Assembly (NCBI GenBank): GCA_003232015.1
Contig: QIKU01000188.1
Location: 1 to 15,743 of the forward strand
Origin: Gammaproteobacteria bacterium
Lineage (GTDB): Bacteria > Pseudomonadota > Gammaproteobacteria > UBA6429
Direction: 5' to 3'
Length of the DNA: 15,743 nucleotides
The position numbers were made by a program, and so were the translations under genes. Shown in pieces: positions 6,353 to 14,585 of this stretch (the stretch's first letter is position 1; every line of letters starts with the position of its first letter). The notes below the pieces were generated by a model. That model had not been told where the DNA came from. It did no database searches and worked only from the letters and a program-made list of their open reading frames with translations.

Positions 6353-6949
6353 TTACTCTTTTATGCTGTGAATAGCCTTATCGGTGCTAATAAAGTGCAT
6401 TGGCACATCCCAATCGTTTGTTTTTATGCTGTTTACCTGTTGAAAAGTGTATCCAACACCTATTAAGCGTGGTTTTAACCAATATCGACGTGTTTTTAAC
6501 ATATTAAGGGTGCGATCATAGTAACCGGCGCCCATGCCAATCCTGTTTCCATTCAAATCAAATGCAACGAGGGGTAAAAAAATACTATCGAGTGTAATTA
6601 TTTTTTTACTGCGCTGATTTTTTTGGTGCTTAGGTTCTAATATACCGTAACGGTTAGGAATAAGTGTTGTTGCTGGCGTAAATGGCACAAACCACAGTGG
6701 ATGATGGTTACGGGGTTGTAAAACGGGTAAGTAAACATTTTTATTGTATTGCCAACAGGTCTCGATAAACGGCCTTAAACTGAGTTCACCTTGTGTTGCA
6801 AGGTAGCAGGCGATATTTTGGCTGTGTTGGAAGGTGGGGTGTTTAACCAGTTGAATAGCAAGCTGTTCGGCGGCTATTTGTTGTTGTCTTAGACTAAGGC
6901 TTTGTCTTTTAGCTCGAATTTCTTTGCGAATTTTTGTATTGCTGGTCAT
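6353..6949 (-). CDS. fau: 5-formyltetrahydrofolate cyclo-ligase
   Basis: The enzyme uses ATP to convert 5-formyltetrahydrofolate to 5,10-methenyltetrahydrofolate, returning an inhibitory folate to one-carbon metabolism in the cytoplasm. The 198 residues match the usual size of about 180-200. The N-terminal basic helix KIRKEIRAKRQSL is the family's nucleotide-side signature, and the diagnostic GNRIGMGAGYYDR occupies 134-146, followed by GVGYTFQQV and DVPM (181-184). The start at 6947-6949 has only a run of A upstream and no clear Shine-Dalgarno sequence. The gene follows 6S RNA on the same strand by about 90 bases, as in E. coli, where ssrS and ygfA (fau) are cotranscribed. A read-through 6S precursor is therefore the likely mRNA. 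Confidence 0.93.
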   Translation of the reverse strand: MTSNTKIRKEIRAKRQSLSLRQQQIAAEQLAIQLVKHPTFQHSQNIACYLATQGELSLRPFIETCWQYNKNVYLPVLQPRNHHPLWFVPFTPATTLIPNRYGILEPKHQKNQRSKKIITLDSIFLPLVAFDLNGNRIGMGAGYYDRTLNMLKTRRYWLKPRLIGVGYTFQQVNSIKTNDWDVPMHFISTDKAIHSIKE

Positions 6950-7034
6950 TTTTTTGTTTGCGGCTATTTTTCTTTATATTTATAAGCAGAGTTGTTATTG
7001 AGTATAGACGGGGTGCAGATTTTTTAAATGAATA

Positions 7035-7225
7035 GAAGAGGTTCTTCCCCACTTGCACCGGTTTGATCTTTGCCTTGAACCTAAGGTTCAAGTGGGTGTT
7101 TCGGTCAGCCATCAGGCTTTCCGCTACAAGGCGGACTTGCACACAAACTGGCGTCCACACCCGAAGGTTTAAATTACGGCTCAAGAGAACTCGACCAAGT
7201 ATCGAATACGGCAGGGAAGAACCAT
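7035..7225 (-). ncRNA. ssrS: 6S RNA
   Basis: On the minus strand the RNA begins near GGTTCTTCCC (7223-7214) and ends with the complementary GGGGAAGAACC (7050-7040), giving a closing stem and a body of about 184 nt, the usual size. The 3' half contains CTTGAACC-TTAGG-TTCAAG, the same 3' signature hairpin as in E. coli 6S RNA (CCTTGAACC...GGTTCAAGG). The locus between zapA and fau is the conserved site in gammaproteobacteria. 6S RNA mimics an open promoter and holds sigma70 RNA polymerase in stationary phase. Exact ends are approximate. A short plus-strand reading frame across it is antisense and not a gene. Confidence 0.93.
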
Positions 7226-7231
7226 GGGGAT

Positions 7232-7237
7232 ATTTTA
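7232..7237 (-). promoter_or_regulatory. Probable -10 box of 6S RNA
   Basis: TAAAAT on the minus strand ends about 7-9 bases before the inferred 6S 5' end. I could not find a convincing -35 box at the right distance. Confidence 0.5.
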
Positions 7238-7360
7238 CTATAAAAAACGGCTTTAGCGTGCGATTTGATCTTCAATAAGGGGCTTGATTTTGCGGATAAA
7301 GGTGGTAGCTGTTTTGAAAAAAATCTTTATTGAGAAAGGGTTGGAGAAAAATAGCGTAGC

Positions 7361-7684
7361 TTAAAATTCCATTTGCTGACTTTTAAATAATGCTTGTTCG
7401 ATTTTTTCCTGTAAACCTTTAATGCGGGTGCCGATTTGTTCGTCAGAGCTGATTTTTGGGCTATCACCATCGCGATTGAGTAGTTCGTGTGAAATATTAA
7501 GCGCAGCCATGACTGCTATGCGGTCTGCACCGATAACCTTGCCATTATCGCGAATTTCGCGCATTTTTTTATCTAAAAAGTCGGCTGAGCGGATTAAATC
7601 GTGACGTTCATCGTCGCTACAGGTGACTAAATAATCTTTATCAAGAATGTTAACGGTAACTGCAGGATTTTTGACTTCACTCAT
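7361..7684 (-). CDS. zapA: Cell division protein ZapA
   Basis: ZapA binds FtsZ filaments and cross-links them in the Z-ring at midcell. The 107-residue length is typical. The N-terminal domain has VTVNILDKDYLVTC and DDERHDLIRSADFLDKKMREIRD, followed by the conserved VIGADRIAVMAALNISHELL helix. The C-terminal part (about 75-105) is a coiled-coil helix used for dimer and tetramer assembly. Its ATG (7682-7684) overlaps the stop of the upstream small gene in ATGAGTGA, an 8-base overlap that implies translational coupling. 6S RNA follows on the same strand. This is the normal gammaproteobacterial context. Confidence 0.95.
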   Translation of the reverse strand: MSEVKNPAVTVNILDKDYLVTCSDDERHDLIRSADFLDKKMREIRDNGKVIGADRIAVMAALNISHELLNRDGDSPKISSDEQIGTRIKGLQEKIEQALFKSQQMEF

Positions 7685-7883
7685 TTTCCAGTGCCTTTAA
7701 TCGGGTAATCATTGATTCAACTCGCGTTTTTGCAAGTTCAGTTTTTTCAATAAGTTGATTCCGTTCTTTTGTTAAGTGCGTTTGGCTGTCACGTAAGGTT
7801 TTATTTTCGTGTTGTAGCCGGTCAACGGCTTTGATTAAATCATCAACGCGCGTTTCGAGTTTTTTAAGATCCAGTTCTTCCAT
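7677..7883 (-). CDS. Small coiled-coil protein, ZapB-like (TIGR02449 type)
   Basis: This 68-residue protein is predicted to be one continuous coiled coil: LEKK-like heptads run from LDLKKLETRVDDLIKAVDRL through LRDSQTHLTKERNQLIEKTELAKTRVESMITRLKALENE. Proteins of this size and composition sit directly upstream of zapA in Pseudomonas and relatives and are annotated as TIGR02449/ZapB-like, so a Z-ring accessory role is likely by context. Overlap with zapA by 8 bases suggests both are made in fixed ratio. The start ATG (7881-7883) has no strong ribosome binding site. It faces ygfB across about 184 bases that must hold both promoters, for which I found no convincing boxes. Confidence 0.82.
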   Translation of the reverse strand: MEELDLKKLETRVDDLIKAVDRLQHENKTLRDSQTHLTKERNQLIEKTELAKTRVESMITRLKALENE

Positions 7884-8067
7884 TGCAGTTAAGTCGATAC
7901 TCTTTATTATTGTCGGATTTTTGTCTTAATCTGACTGCTAATATAGAGCGAGAGCCGCAGAGGGTCAACGGAAATAAAGCACATTTTTACTGATATTTTA
8001 CTGTTCAAGCCTGTATCAAGCATTTAGGATCACATATCTGATTGTTTAACTAAAAAAAAGTGATTAA

Positions 8068-8643
8068 ATGAATATTTACCCTGATTATGATGTTGTTAAT
8101 GATGCCTTGCAGCGTAGTGAATGCGAGCAAGATGCGGCGGAGCAACATGGCCAACTTTGTGCCGTTTTAAGTTTACTCGATTCGATTACACTTGAGCAGT
8201 GGCTTGATATTGCACTGCCTAAAGGTGAAAAAGGCGATGCACTATTAGCTGAAACGCGGAGTATTTTAGCGGAAATTTATGAACAAACGGTGCAAACCAT
8301 TGATGCGGAAGATTTTGACTTTCAGCTGCTATTGCCGGATGACGATGCTGTGCTTTCGCAGCGTTTGCAGGCAATAAGTCACTGGTGTCAGGGCTTTTTA
8401 ATGGGCATTACGCATGCCGGAATTACTGATATTGATAAGTTGGCGGCGAATTTACCGGAAATTGTACGTGATTTTGTTGAAATTTCGCGTGCAGACCGCT
8501 TTGAGCTGGGTGACTCCGAGGAAGATGAAGCTTCTTTTCTCGAAATTAGTGAATTTGTGCGTATGGGAACCTTGTTATTCCGTGTTGAATTTAAACATTT
8601 TGTGCGTAAGCAGACTAAAACCGACGCTGAGCAAAAGCATTAA
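8068..8643 (+). CDS. ygfB: UPF0149 family protein (YgfB/YecA-like)
   Basis: This is a 191-residue acidic, mostly helical protein. Recognisable family features are the AEQHGQLCAVLSLL helix near 22-36, the central HWCQGFLMGIT (about 112-122), and EISEFVRMGTLLFRVEF in the last helix. YgfB is a cytoplasmic protein of the UPF0149 family. In Pseudomonas aeruginosa it has been linked to control of ampDh3 and beta-lactam resistance. Whether that holds here is unknown. The gene starts the plus-strand group ygfB-pepP-ubiH-ubiI, 35 bases before pepP. The chosen ATG (8068) has only weak ribosome-binding context (AAGTGATTAA). The N-terminus is less like other members than the C-terminal half. Confidence 0.88.
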   Translation: MNIYPDYDVVNDALQRSECEQDAAEQHGQLCAVLSLLDSITLEQWLDIALPKGEKGDALLAETRSILAEIYEQTVQTIDAEDFDFQLLLPDDDAVLSQRLQAISHWCQGFLMGITHAGITDIDKLAANLPEIVRDFVEISRADRFELGDSEEDEASFLEISEFVRMGTLLFRVEFKHFVRKQTKTDAEQKH

Positions 8644-8678
8644 CGAAGATAAGCAAACAGGAGTACTATATATAAGGT

Positions 8679-9992
8679 ATGAATATTAAAGAATTTGCTC
8701 GCCGCCGCAAACGCCTGATGCAAATGATGGATAAAGATTCCGTCGCAATTTTGCCTGCCGTTCCCATTCGTATGCGCAACCGTGATGTTGAGTATCAGTA
8801 TCGCCCGGACAGTGATTTTTTCTATTTAACCGGTTTTTCTGAACCCGAAGCGGTCATGGTGATTGTACCGGGGCGCAAACACGGTGAATACATTCTATTT
8901 TGCCGTGAAAATGATCCGGTGATGGAAACCTGGAATGGCCCACGTGCAGGGCAGGACGGTGCTATTGAGCAATACGGTGCTGCCGATTCTTTCCCGATTG
9001 ATGATATTGACGATATTCTTCCCGGTTTACTGGAAAATAAATCCCGCGTTTTCTACACCATGGGTATTCATAAAGATTTTGATCAACGTCTGATTGGCTG
9101 GGTGAACCGTTTGCGTGAACAGTCACGAGCCGGCATTCATACGCCGGGCGAATTTGTAGCGCTTGAACACCACTTGCACGATATGCGTTTATACAAGAGC
9201 AGTTACGAAGTGACACGAATGCGCAAAGCGGCAAAAATTTCTGCAAAGGCGCATATTCGTGCCATGCAAGCCTGCAAGCCAGGCATGTATGAATATCAAA
9301 TAGAAGCTGAGCTGCATCATCAATTTGCTATTCAAGGTGCGCGATCGCCTGCGTATTCTTCGATTGTAGGCGGTGGCAACAACAGTTGTATTTTGCATTA
9401 TGTGAATAACGATGCGATGTTAAATGACGGTGATATTTTATTAATTGATGCTGGTGCTGAGTTTGAATGTTATGCGGCGGATATATCCAGAACCTTTCCT
9501 GTTAATGGTGTGTTTAGCAAAGAACAGAAGGCGTTGTACCAACTGGTATTGGATGCGCAATATGCGGCGATTGAACAGGTTCAGCCGGGTAACCATTGGA
9601 ACCAGGTGCATGAAGCGGCAGTAAAAGTGTTAACGAAGGGCTTAATTAAATTGGGCTTGTTAAAAAGCACTCCTGCAAAAGCCATTAAAAGCGAAGCGTA
9701 TAAAAAATTCTATATGCATCGCACTGGCCACTGGCTGGGGATGGACGTGCATGATGTGGGTGATTATAAAATTGATAATGAGTGGCGTGTACTGGAGCCG
9801 GGCATGGTGCTCACCGTTGAGCCGGGTTTATATATTGCACCGATGAAGGGTGTTGCGAAGAAATGGCATAACATTGGTATTCGAATAGAAGACGATGTGT
9901 TGGTAACAAAAAAAGGCCATGATATTTTAAGTAAAGATACACCAAAAGAAATTGATGAAATTGAAGCATTGATGCAGGGGCCATTTAAGTAA
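8679..9992 (+). CDS. pepP: Xaa-Pro aminopeptidase P
   Basis: PepP is a cytoplasmic dimanganese M24B peptidase that removes an N-terminal residue preceding proline. The 437 residues compare with 441 in E. coli. An N-terminal creatinase-like domain (to about 170) includes the [19 protein letters not shown] signature, followed by the pita-bread catalytic domain. Metal ligands are all present: Asp257 (in IDAGAE), Asp268 (in AADISRTF), His351 (in [13 protein letters not shown]), Glu381 (in TVEPGLYI) and Glu404 (in IRIEDD), matching the E. coli spacing within a few residues. It sits in the conserved ygfB-pepP-ubiH-ubiI order. The start ATG follows TAAGG closely. The gene ends 86 bases before ubiH, so it is probably in the same transcript. 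Confidence 0.97.
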   Translation: MNIKEFARRRKRLMQMMDKDSVAILPAVPIRMRNRDVEYQYRPDSDFFYLTGFSEPEAVMVIVPGRKHGEYILFCRENDPVMETWNGPRAGQDGAIEQYGAADSFPIDDIDDILPGLLENKSRVFYTMGIHKDFDQRLIGWVNRLREQSRAGIHTPGEFVALEHHLHDMRLYKSSYEVTRMRKAAKISAKAHIRAMQACKPGMYEYQIEAELHHQFAIQGARSPAYSSIVGGGNNSCILHYVNNDAMLNDGDILLIDAGAEFECYAADISRTFPVNGVFSKEQKALYQLVLDAQYAAIEQVQPGNHWNQVHEAAVKVLTKGLIKLGLLKSTPAKAIKSEAYKKFYMHRTGHWLGMDVHDVGDYKIDNEWRVLEPGMVLTVEPGLYIAPMKGVAKKWHNIGIRIEDDVLVTKKGHDILSKDTPKEIDEIEALMQGPFK

Positions 9993-10078
9993 GCTTTAAC
10001 CACGAAGGAAAGCTTGCCCTACGAAGTGTTTTGGGTGCACTAAGAACACGACAAAAAATTCTGGAAATTTGTAACAAT

Positions 10079-11341
10079 ATGAAAAAGCAAACCCAAACAG
10101 GTTTTGATGTGATTATCGTTGGTGGCGGCCTGGTCGGTGCGAGCCTGGCCTGTGCGCTTGCTTCAGCCAACTTAAACTCGTCCCTGAATATCGCAGTCAT
10201 TGAAAATTATGAATTTGATGATACTCAACAACCCAGTTTTGATTCGCGTACTGTTGCCTTGTCGTACAGTTCAAAAGAAATTTTTAACAGTTTAGGTTTA
10301 TGGAAAGCCATTGAAGACCTGGGTGCCTGCGCGATAAAAGAAATTCATATTTCAGATCGAGGCCATTTAGGTCTGTCGCATTTACGTGCTGCAGAGCAAG
10401 GCGCCGACGCATTAGGTTTTGTGGTTGAGAACCAGTATTTAGGTGTAGCGTTGCACCAACGTATTAAAACATTAGGTAATATCCATTTATTTTGTCCGGC
10501 GGTTGTTAATACGTTTAGTCTTAATGCTAATAGTGCTGAAGTTGAAATAACCTCCGAAGGCAAGCTGCTTACACTTAAGGCTAAATTACTGGTTGCTGCC
10601 GACGGCGGACAGTCGTTTATTCGTGAACAGGCCAACGTGCAAACAACGGCGGTGGATTATAAGCAAACTGCGATTATTACCAATATTGCCTGTGACAAAC
10701 CGCATAATAATATTGCCTATGAACGTTTTACGGACAGTGGTCCGTTGGCGTTATTGCCACTTAACGATAGCGCGGATGTAAACAATCGGTATTCTTTGGT
10801 CTGGACATTAAAAAACAATCAACTTGAGCACTATTTAGCTCTGGATGATGCGTCTTTCCTGGTAGCACTACAGCAACGTTTTGGTGATAGAGCAGGCAAC
10901 TTTATTAAAACAGGAAAGCGGGTAAGTTACCCGTTATCTTTAATGCGAACACAAGAAACAGTACGCGCCAGATTAGCGATTATTGGCAATGCGGCACATC
11001 TGGTTCACCCGGTTGCCGGTCAGGGGTTTAATTTAGGTTTGCGAGACGTAGCCTCGCTGGCGCAGATTATTGTCGATGCGCAACAACAACAAAATGACAT
11101 TGGCGATCTTTATTATTTGCAACAGTATGCATCATGGCGGCAGCGTGATTTAATGCAAACAACATTAACAACCGATAGCTTAGTACATTTGTTTACCACT
11201 CAATTCCCACCTGTTGTTGTGGCTCGAAATATGGCATTGCTGGCACTCGATATGTTCCCTGGCTTGAAAAAACAAATAGGCCGACAGGCGATGGGCTTTG
11301 TTGGTAAAGCGACACGGTTGGCACGAGGATTACCTTTATAA
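10079..11341 (+). CDS. ubiH: 2-octaprenyl-6-methoxyphenol hydroxylase (ubiquinone synthesis)
   Basis: This FAD-dependent monooxygenase hydroxylates the ubiquinone ring (C1 position in the E. coli scheme). I chose ATG 10079, giving 420 residues. An in-frame TTG 16 codons earlier only adds an unrelated leader. The FAD dinucleotide fold GGGLVG is at 15-20, the VAADGGQSFIRE motif (DG of the middle FAD site) near 174, and GNAAHLVHPVAGQGFNLGLRD near 303. The IHISDRGHLG segment and the GNAAH (not GDAAH) form are what I know from UbiH as opposed to UbiI. Its stop overlaps the next ATG by one base (TAATG), so ubiH and ubiI are translationally coupled. In E. coli such enzymes work in a cytoplasmic Ubi complex at the membrane. 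Confidence 0.93.
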   Translation: MKKQTQTGFDVIIVGGGLVGASLACALASANLNSSLNIAVIENYEFDDTQQPSFDSRTVALSYSSKEIFNSLGLWKAIEDLGACAIKEIHISDRGHLGLSHLRAAEQGADALGFVVENQYLGVALHQRIKTLGNIHLFCPAVVNTFSLNANSAEVEITSEGKLLTLKAKLLVAADGGQSFIREQANVQTTAVDYKQTAIITNIACDKPHNNIAYERFTDSGPLALLPLNDSADVNNRYSLVWTLKNNQLEHYLALDDASFLVALQQRFGDRAGNFIKTGKRVSYPLSLMRTQETVRARLAIIGNAAHLVHPVAGQGFNLGLRDVASLAQIIVDAQQQQNDIGDLYYLQQYASWRQRDLMQTTLTTDSLVHLFTTQFPPVVVARNMALLALDMFPGLKKQIGRQAMGFVGKATRLARGLPL

Positions 11342-12564
11342 TGAGTCAATTTGATATTGTGATTGTTGGTAGTGGTATGGTGGGGGCGACACTGGCATGT
11401 ATGCTTGCCAGTGAAACCGATTTATCCATTGCAGTTATTGATACAGTAGCACCACTTGAACAGCCATCGACGGCTAGTTTTGATATACGTGTAAGTGCTA
11501 TTACCCGTGCCAGTGAAAACATCTTTAAAAATATTTCGGTGTGGGACACAATTAAAGCATTAAGAATAAGCCCTTATCGGGATATGCATGTCTGGGATGC
11601 AAAGGGTAGTGGAGTATTGCACTTTGATAGTGCCGATCTGGCTGAGCCAACGCTGGGGCATATTATTGAAAATAGAGTAATGCAGTATGCATTGCAACAG
11701 CGGTTAAAATCATTTGAAAATATCACGGTGATTGCACCGGCTCGCTGTAAAAAGATGATTGAGAATGACGAGCAAATCGTTTTATTACTTGAAGATGACA
11801 AAGTGATAACGGCCTCTTTATTAGTGGGGGCGGACGGTAGCCGTTCATGGGTGCGTCAACAGGCGAATATAATGGTACGTGGCTGGGATTATGATCAAGC
11901 TGCATTGGTAACTTACGTTAAAACAGAAAAGCCACATCAGGAAATAGCCTGGCAACGTTTTATGCCAACTGGGCCACTCGCCTTTTTACCTTTGACGGAG
12001 GGCTATAGTTCGATTGTCTGGTCAACAACACCCGAGCATGCCAATGAATTAAAAAATATGAGTGAGGCCGAATTTAAAAAAACCTTATGTATTGCGTTCG
12101 ACAATACCCTGGGTGAGATTTTAAGTTGCGCAGAGCGAGGTGTTTTCCCTTTACGTTTTTTTGCCGTTGATAATTATATTAAGCCTAATTTAACCTTAGT
12201 GGGTGATGCGGCGCACACTATTCACCCTTTGGCGGGGCAAGGTGTTAACCTCGGCCTGGCCGATGCGGCAGCACTGGCGCAAACCCTGATTGATGCATCT
12301 AATAGCGCAAAAAGCATTAATTCAAAGCCGGTGTTACGTCGTTATGAACGCTGGCGCAAAGCCGATAATCTTGCCATGATGGTAGCAATGGATGGTTTGA
12401 AAAATATGTTTGGCAGTGAATTGAGTGTTGTTCGTGAGTTACGAAACACGGGTATGACGATGATAAATAATTTACCGGTTGTTAAAAACACCTTGATAAA
12501 GCAAGCGATGGGATTAACGGGAGATTTATCCCGTTTTGCCAGCCTGGATTCTCATTTTAATTAA
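11341..12564 (+). CDS. ubiI: 2-polyprenylphenol hydroxylase UbiI (VisC)
   Basis: This is a 407-residue flavoprotein monooxygenase that hydroxylates C5 of the ubiquinone ring. The N-terminal VGSGMVGATLACML FAD fold is at about 9-22, then FDIRVSAITRASENIF, GHIIENRVMQYAL, the GADGSRSWVRQQA motif, and GDAAHTIHPLAGQGVNLGLAD from about residue 288. The MVAMDGLKNMF and AMGLTGDLSRF segments near the end match E. coli UbiI closely, so I prefer UbiI to UbiF. It overlaps ubiH by one base and shares its transcript. With ubiH it supplies two of the three ring hydroxylations. The third (UbiF or Coq7 type) is not in this window. Confidence 0.92.
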   Translation: MSQFDIVIVGSGMVGATLACMLASETDLSIAVIDTVAPLEQPSTASFDIRVSAITRASENIFKNISVWDTIKALRISPYRDMHVWDAKGSGVLHFDSADLAEPTLGHIIENRVMQYALQQRLKSFENITVIAPARCKKMIENDEQIVLLLEDDKVITASLLVGADGSRSWVRQQANIMVRGWDYDQAALVTYVKTEKPHQEIAWQRFMPTGPLAFLPLTEGYSSIVWSTTPEHANELKNMSEAEFKKTLCIAFDNTLGEILSCAERGVFPLRFFAVDNYIKPNLTLVGDAAHTIHPLAGQGVNLGLADAAALAQTLIDASNSAKSINSKPVLRRYERWRKADNLAMMVAMDGLKNMFGSELSVVRELRNTGMTMINNLPVVKNTLIKQAMGLTGDLSRFASLDSHFN

Positions 12565-12598
12565 ATTCAGGCTAAACGAACGGGTATAATAAAAAAAT

Positions 12599-13840
12599 AT
12601 GGACATACTGAATACGCTTGCCATTCTAATTACCTTAGCTGCACTGTTTAGCTACATTAATTATCGCTATATTAAACTACCAACAACCATCGGTATTATG
12701 CTGATAGCCTTGATTATTTCCGCGTGTTTAATCATTGCTGGAAAATTAGGTATGGAAAGTTTATTTGTTTATGCCGAAACGATTCTGCGTGGGATTGATT
12801 TCCACCAGACATTAATGAACGGCATGTTAAGCTTTTTACTGTTTGCCGGTGCCTTGCATGTTAATTTAAAAGATCTTGCGCAGCAAAAATGGTTGATACT
12901 GTTACTGGCAACGCTTGGTGTTGTGGTATCGACTTTTCTGGTGGGGGGCTTAACCTGGTTGGTGTTGGCTGCCTTTGGCTTACAAGTTTCCTATCTTTAT
13001 TGTTTATTGTTTGGTGCGCTTATTTCACCAACGGATCCTATTGCCGTCATGAGTATCCTGAAAAAGGCGGGTGCACCAAAAAGTCTTGAAGTTAAAATTG
13101 CCGGTGAGTCATTGTTTAATGATGGTGTTGCTGTGGTGATTTTTGTTGTGTTGTTGGGGATTGCCGTTGGTGGCACAGAGCCTACGGTTACTGGCGTTGC
13201 TTTACTTTTTGCACAGGAAGCCATTGGCGGTATCATTTATGGTTTACTCATTGGGTATATTACTTTTAGTATGCTGCGCACAGTCGATAATTATCAGGTC
13301 GAGATTATGCTTACTCTTGCACTGGTGATGGGAGGCTATGCATTGGCACATGCATTGAACTTATCAGGGCCGATTGCAATGGTGGTTGCCGGGCTATTAA
13401 TTGGTAATCATGGTCGGCAGTATGCAATGAGTGAAGCTACCCAATTCAGACTGGATAATTTCTGGGAGTTGGTGGATGAAATACTTAATGCAGTGTTGTT
13501 TGTTATTATCGGGATGGAAGTTCTGGTATTGGCATTTCATCTGGAATATATCTTAATTTCACTGGCGATTATTCCTTTAGTTCTGGGTGTACGGTTTGTG
13601 AGTGTGGCGTTCCCGGTTAAATTATTAAGCCGACTGCGCAGTTTTAGCCCCAGAGTGATTGAGATTATGACCTGGGGAGGGTTGCGTGGCGGTATTTCTA
13701 TTGCGCTTGCATTGTCCTTACCGCTCGGGCCTGAGCGTGAAGTGATTCTAGCGATTACTTATCTTGTTGTTGCTTTTTCTATCCTGGTTCAGGGTCTTAC
13801 CATTAGCCAGGTTGTGAAGGGTAATTTGTCGATGTCATAA
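12599..13840 (+). CDS. CPA1-family Na+(K+)/H+ antiporter
   Basis: This is a 413-residue inner-membrane protein with about 12 hydrophobic segments. The transport signature is strong: SPTDPIAVMSILKKAGAPKSLEVKIAGESLFNDGVAVV (about 143-180), with Asp146 in the TDP motif and Glu170, Asn174 and Asp175 in the core. The Asn-Asp pair is what I know as the electroneutral CPA1 (NhaP-type) signature. A later GLRGGISIALALSLPLGPER segment is also family-typical. It exchanges cytoplasmic Na+ or K+ for protons and helps pH and salt homeostasis. It starts 34 bases after ubiI without a visible terminator, so it may be read from the same transcript, though its own start region AATAAAAAAATATG has no clear ribosome binding site. 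The C-terminal soluble tail is very short. The ion preferred is unknown. Confidence 0.9.
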   Translation: MDILNTLAILITLAALFSYINYRYIKLPTTIGIMLIALIISACLIIAGKLGMESLFVYAETILRGIDFHQTLMNGMLSFLLFAGALHVNLKDLAQQKWLILLLATLGVVVSTFLVGGLTWLVLAAFGLQVSYLYCLLFGALISPTDPIAVMSILKKAGAPKSLEVKIAGESLFNDGVAVVIFVVLLGIAVGGTEPTVTGVALLFAQEAIGGIIYGLLIGYITFSMLRTVDNYQVEIMLTLALVMGGYALAHALNLSGPIAMVVAGLLIGNHGRQYAMSEATQFRLDNFWELVDEILNAVLFVIIGMEVLVLAFHLEYILISLAIIPLVLGVRFVSVAFPVKLLSRLRSFSPRVIEIMTWGGLRGGISIALALSLPLGPEREVILAITYLVVAFSILVQGLTISQVVKGNLSMS

Positions 13841-13971
13841 CGGTTTTGCACTGTTTGGTAACTTTTTGTGCAATAAAATCGTTAAATATCTAAAATATAG
13901 TCAACTATTTCTCAAGTCTTACTGCTTTTAGCCGAAAACACTCTAAATACTTATAGATATTGGGGTTAAAC

Positions 13972-14367
13972 ATGAGCGAAAAAATCAAAATAGCATTATT
14001 AGGTTTAGGTAGCGTTGGTGAGGATTTTGCCGAAGCATTTCTGGAAATGATTCAGGAGGGTGGCAAACCGGTTGAGATTGCAGCGGTTGCCCATCGGCAT
14101 CTGGATTCGCCGATTGCCTTAGGCTTTCAGCAAAACGGCGTACCCGTTTTTGATAATGTGCTAGGCGTTATTGAAATGGGTGAAGAGATTGATATTATTT
14201 TTGACCTGACCGGTGATAAAAATACGCGCTCTGAATTGCGTAAAAGTATGCAGGAAAGCAATAACCGACATACGGTGATTGCACCGGAAATGATAGCAAA
14301 GCTACTCTGGATGTTTGTTGATGATTCGGTGGGCTTTAAAAATCTAAAAGATGGCGGCTATAGTTAA
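13972..14367 (+). CDS. Stand-alone Rossmann-fold NAD(P)-binding protein
   Basis: Starting at ATG 13972, with GGGG 6-10 bases upstream, the product has 131 residues. It opens IKIALLGLGSVGEDFAEAF, with GLGSVG at 11-16, a dinucleotide-binding glycine loop. VEIAAVAHR, GVPVFDN, IDIIFDLTGD and HTVIAPEMIAKLLWMF follow. The fold is that of the N-terminal domain of GFO/IDH, homoserine dehydrogenase and DapB-type oxidoreductases, but it stops where the substrate-binding domain would begin. No catalytic residues are visible, and no frameshift is seen beyond the stop, which is followed directly by a hairpin repeat. From memory, similar domains (LTGDPxxRxxL...VIxPxxARLLW) occur in front of sensor kinases, so a nucleotide- or ligand-sensing role is conceivable. 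Function otherwise unknown. Confidence 0.72.
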   Translation: MSEKIKIALLGLGSVGEDFAEAFLEMIQEGGKPVEIAAVAHRHLDSPIALGFQQNGVPVFDNVLGVIEMGEEIDIIFDLTGDKNTRSELRKSMQESNNRHTVIAPEMIAKLLWMFVDDSVGFKNLKDGGYS

Positions 14368-14376
14368 AATCCGGTT

Positions 14377-14460
14377 CTCCCGCCCACTTGCGGCGAGCAC
14401 AAAACCGTTGGGGTTTCTGCAAAGGGGACCTCCCCCTTTTGGTCGTCAGCAGGCTACATA
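14377..14460 (+). repeat. Dispersed intergenic hairpin repeat, copy B
   Basis: This lies between the convergent Rossmann-domain gene and psiE. Bases 14390-14412 match 477-499 of copy A at 22 of 23 positions. CAAAGGGG (14420-14427) and the CCCCTTTTG end (14433-14441) form a hairpin similar to that of copy A. The GTCAGCAGG after it recalls GTCAGCGG of copy C. The last 11 bases (14450-14460) are the inverse of TATGTAGCCTG at 5182-5192. The rest of the gap to psiE (14461-14585) shows no gene. Confidence 0.7.
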
Positions 14461-14585
14461 CACCCAATATCATAAGCTGGGATGGGCATTATTGAACGCC
14501 AAAATTATTATTATTAGAGTAATATAGGTTTTTCAGGTGACAGAGTAATGAAATATTTGTTGCACTTTTGTTAATCAGAAGTTCC

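Noticed and set aside
6342..6359. AGAGTA/TACTCT hairpin overlapping the fau stop as a terminator
   Set aside because: The stem is short and AT-rich and lacks a U-run in the fau direction.
7063..7278. Plus-strand frame across the 6S RNA
   Set aside because: It is antisense to a well-supported structured RNA and has no ribosome binding site or protein-like composition. The minus-strand frame at 6909-7184 overlaps both 6S and fau and is likewise a chance opening.
12541..12573. AGCCTG/CAGGCT inverted pair at the end of ubiI as a terminator
   Set aside because: The loop is 21 bases and no U-run follows, so it is not a credible rho-independent terminator.
13846..13873. TTGCAC/GTGCAA inverted pair after the antiporter gene
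   Set aside because: A 6-bp stem with a 16-base loop and no U-run after it gives no support for a terminator.
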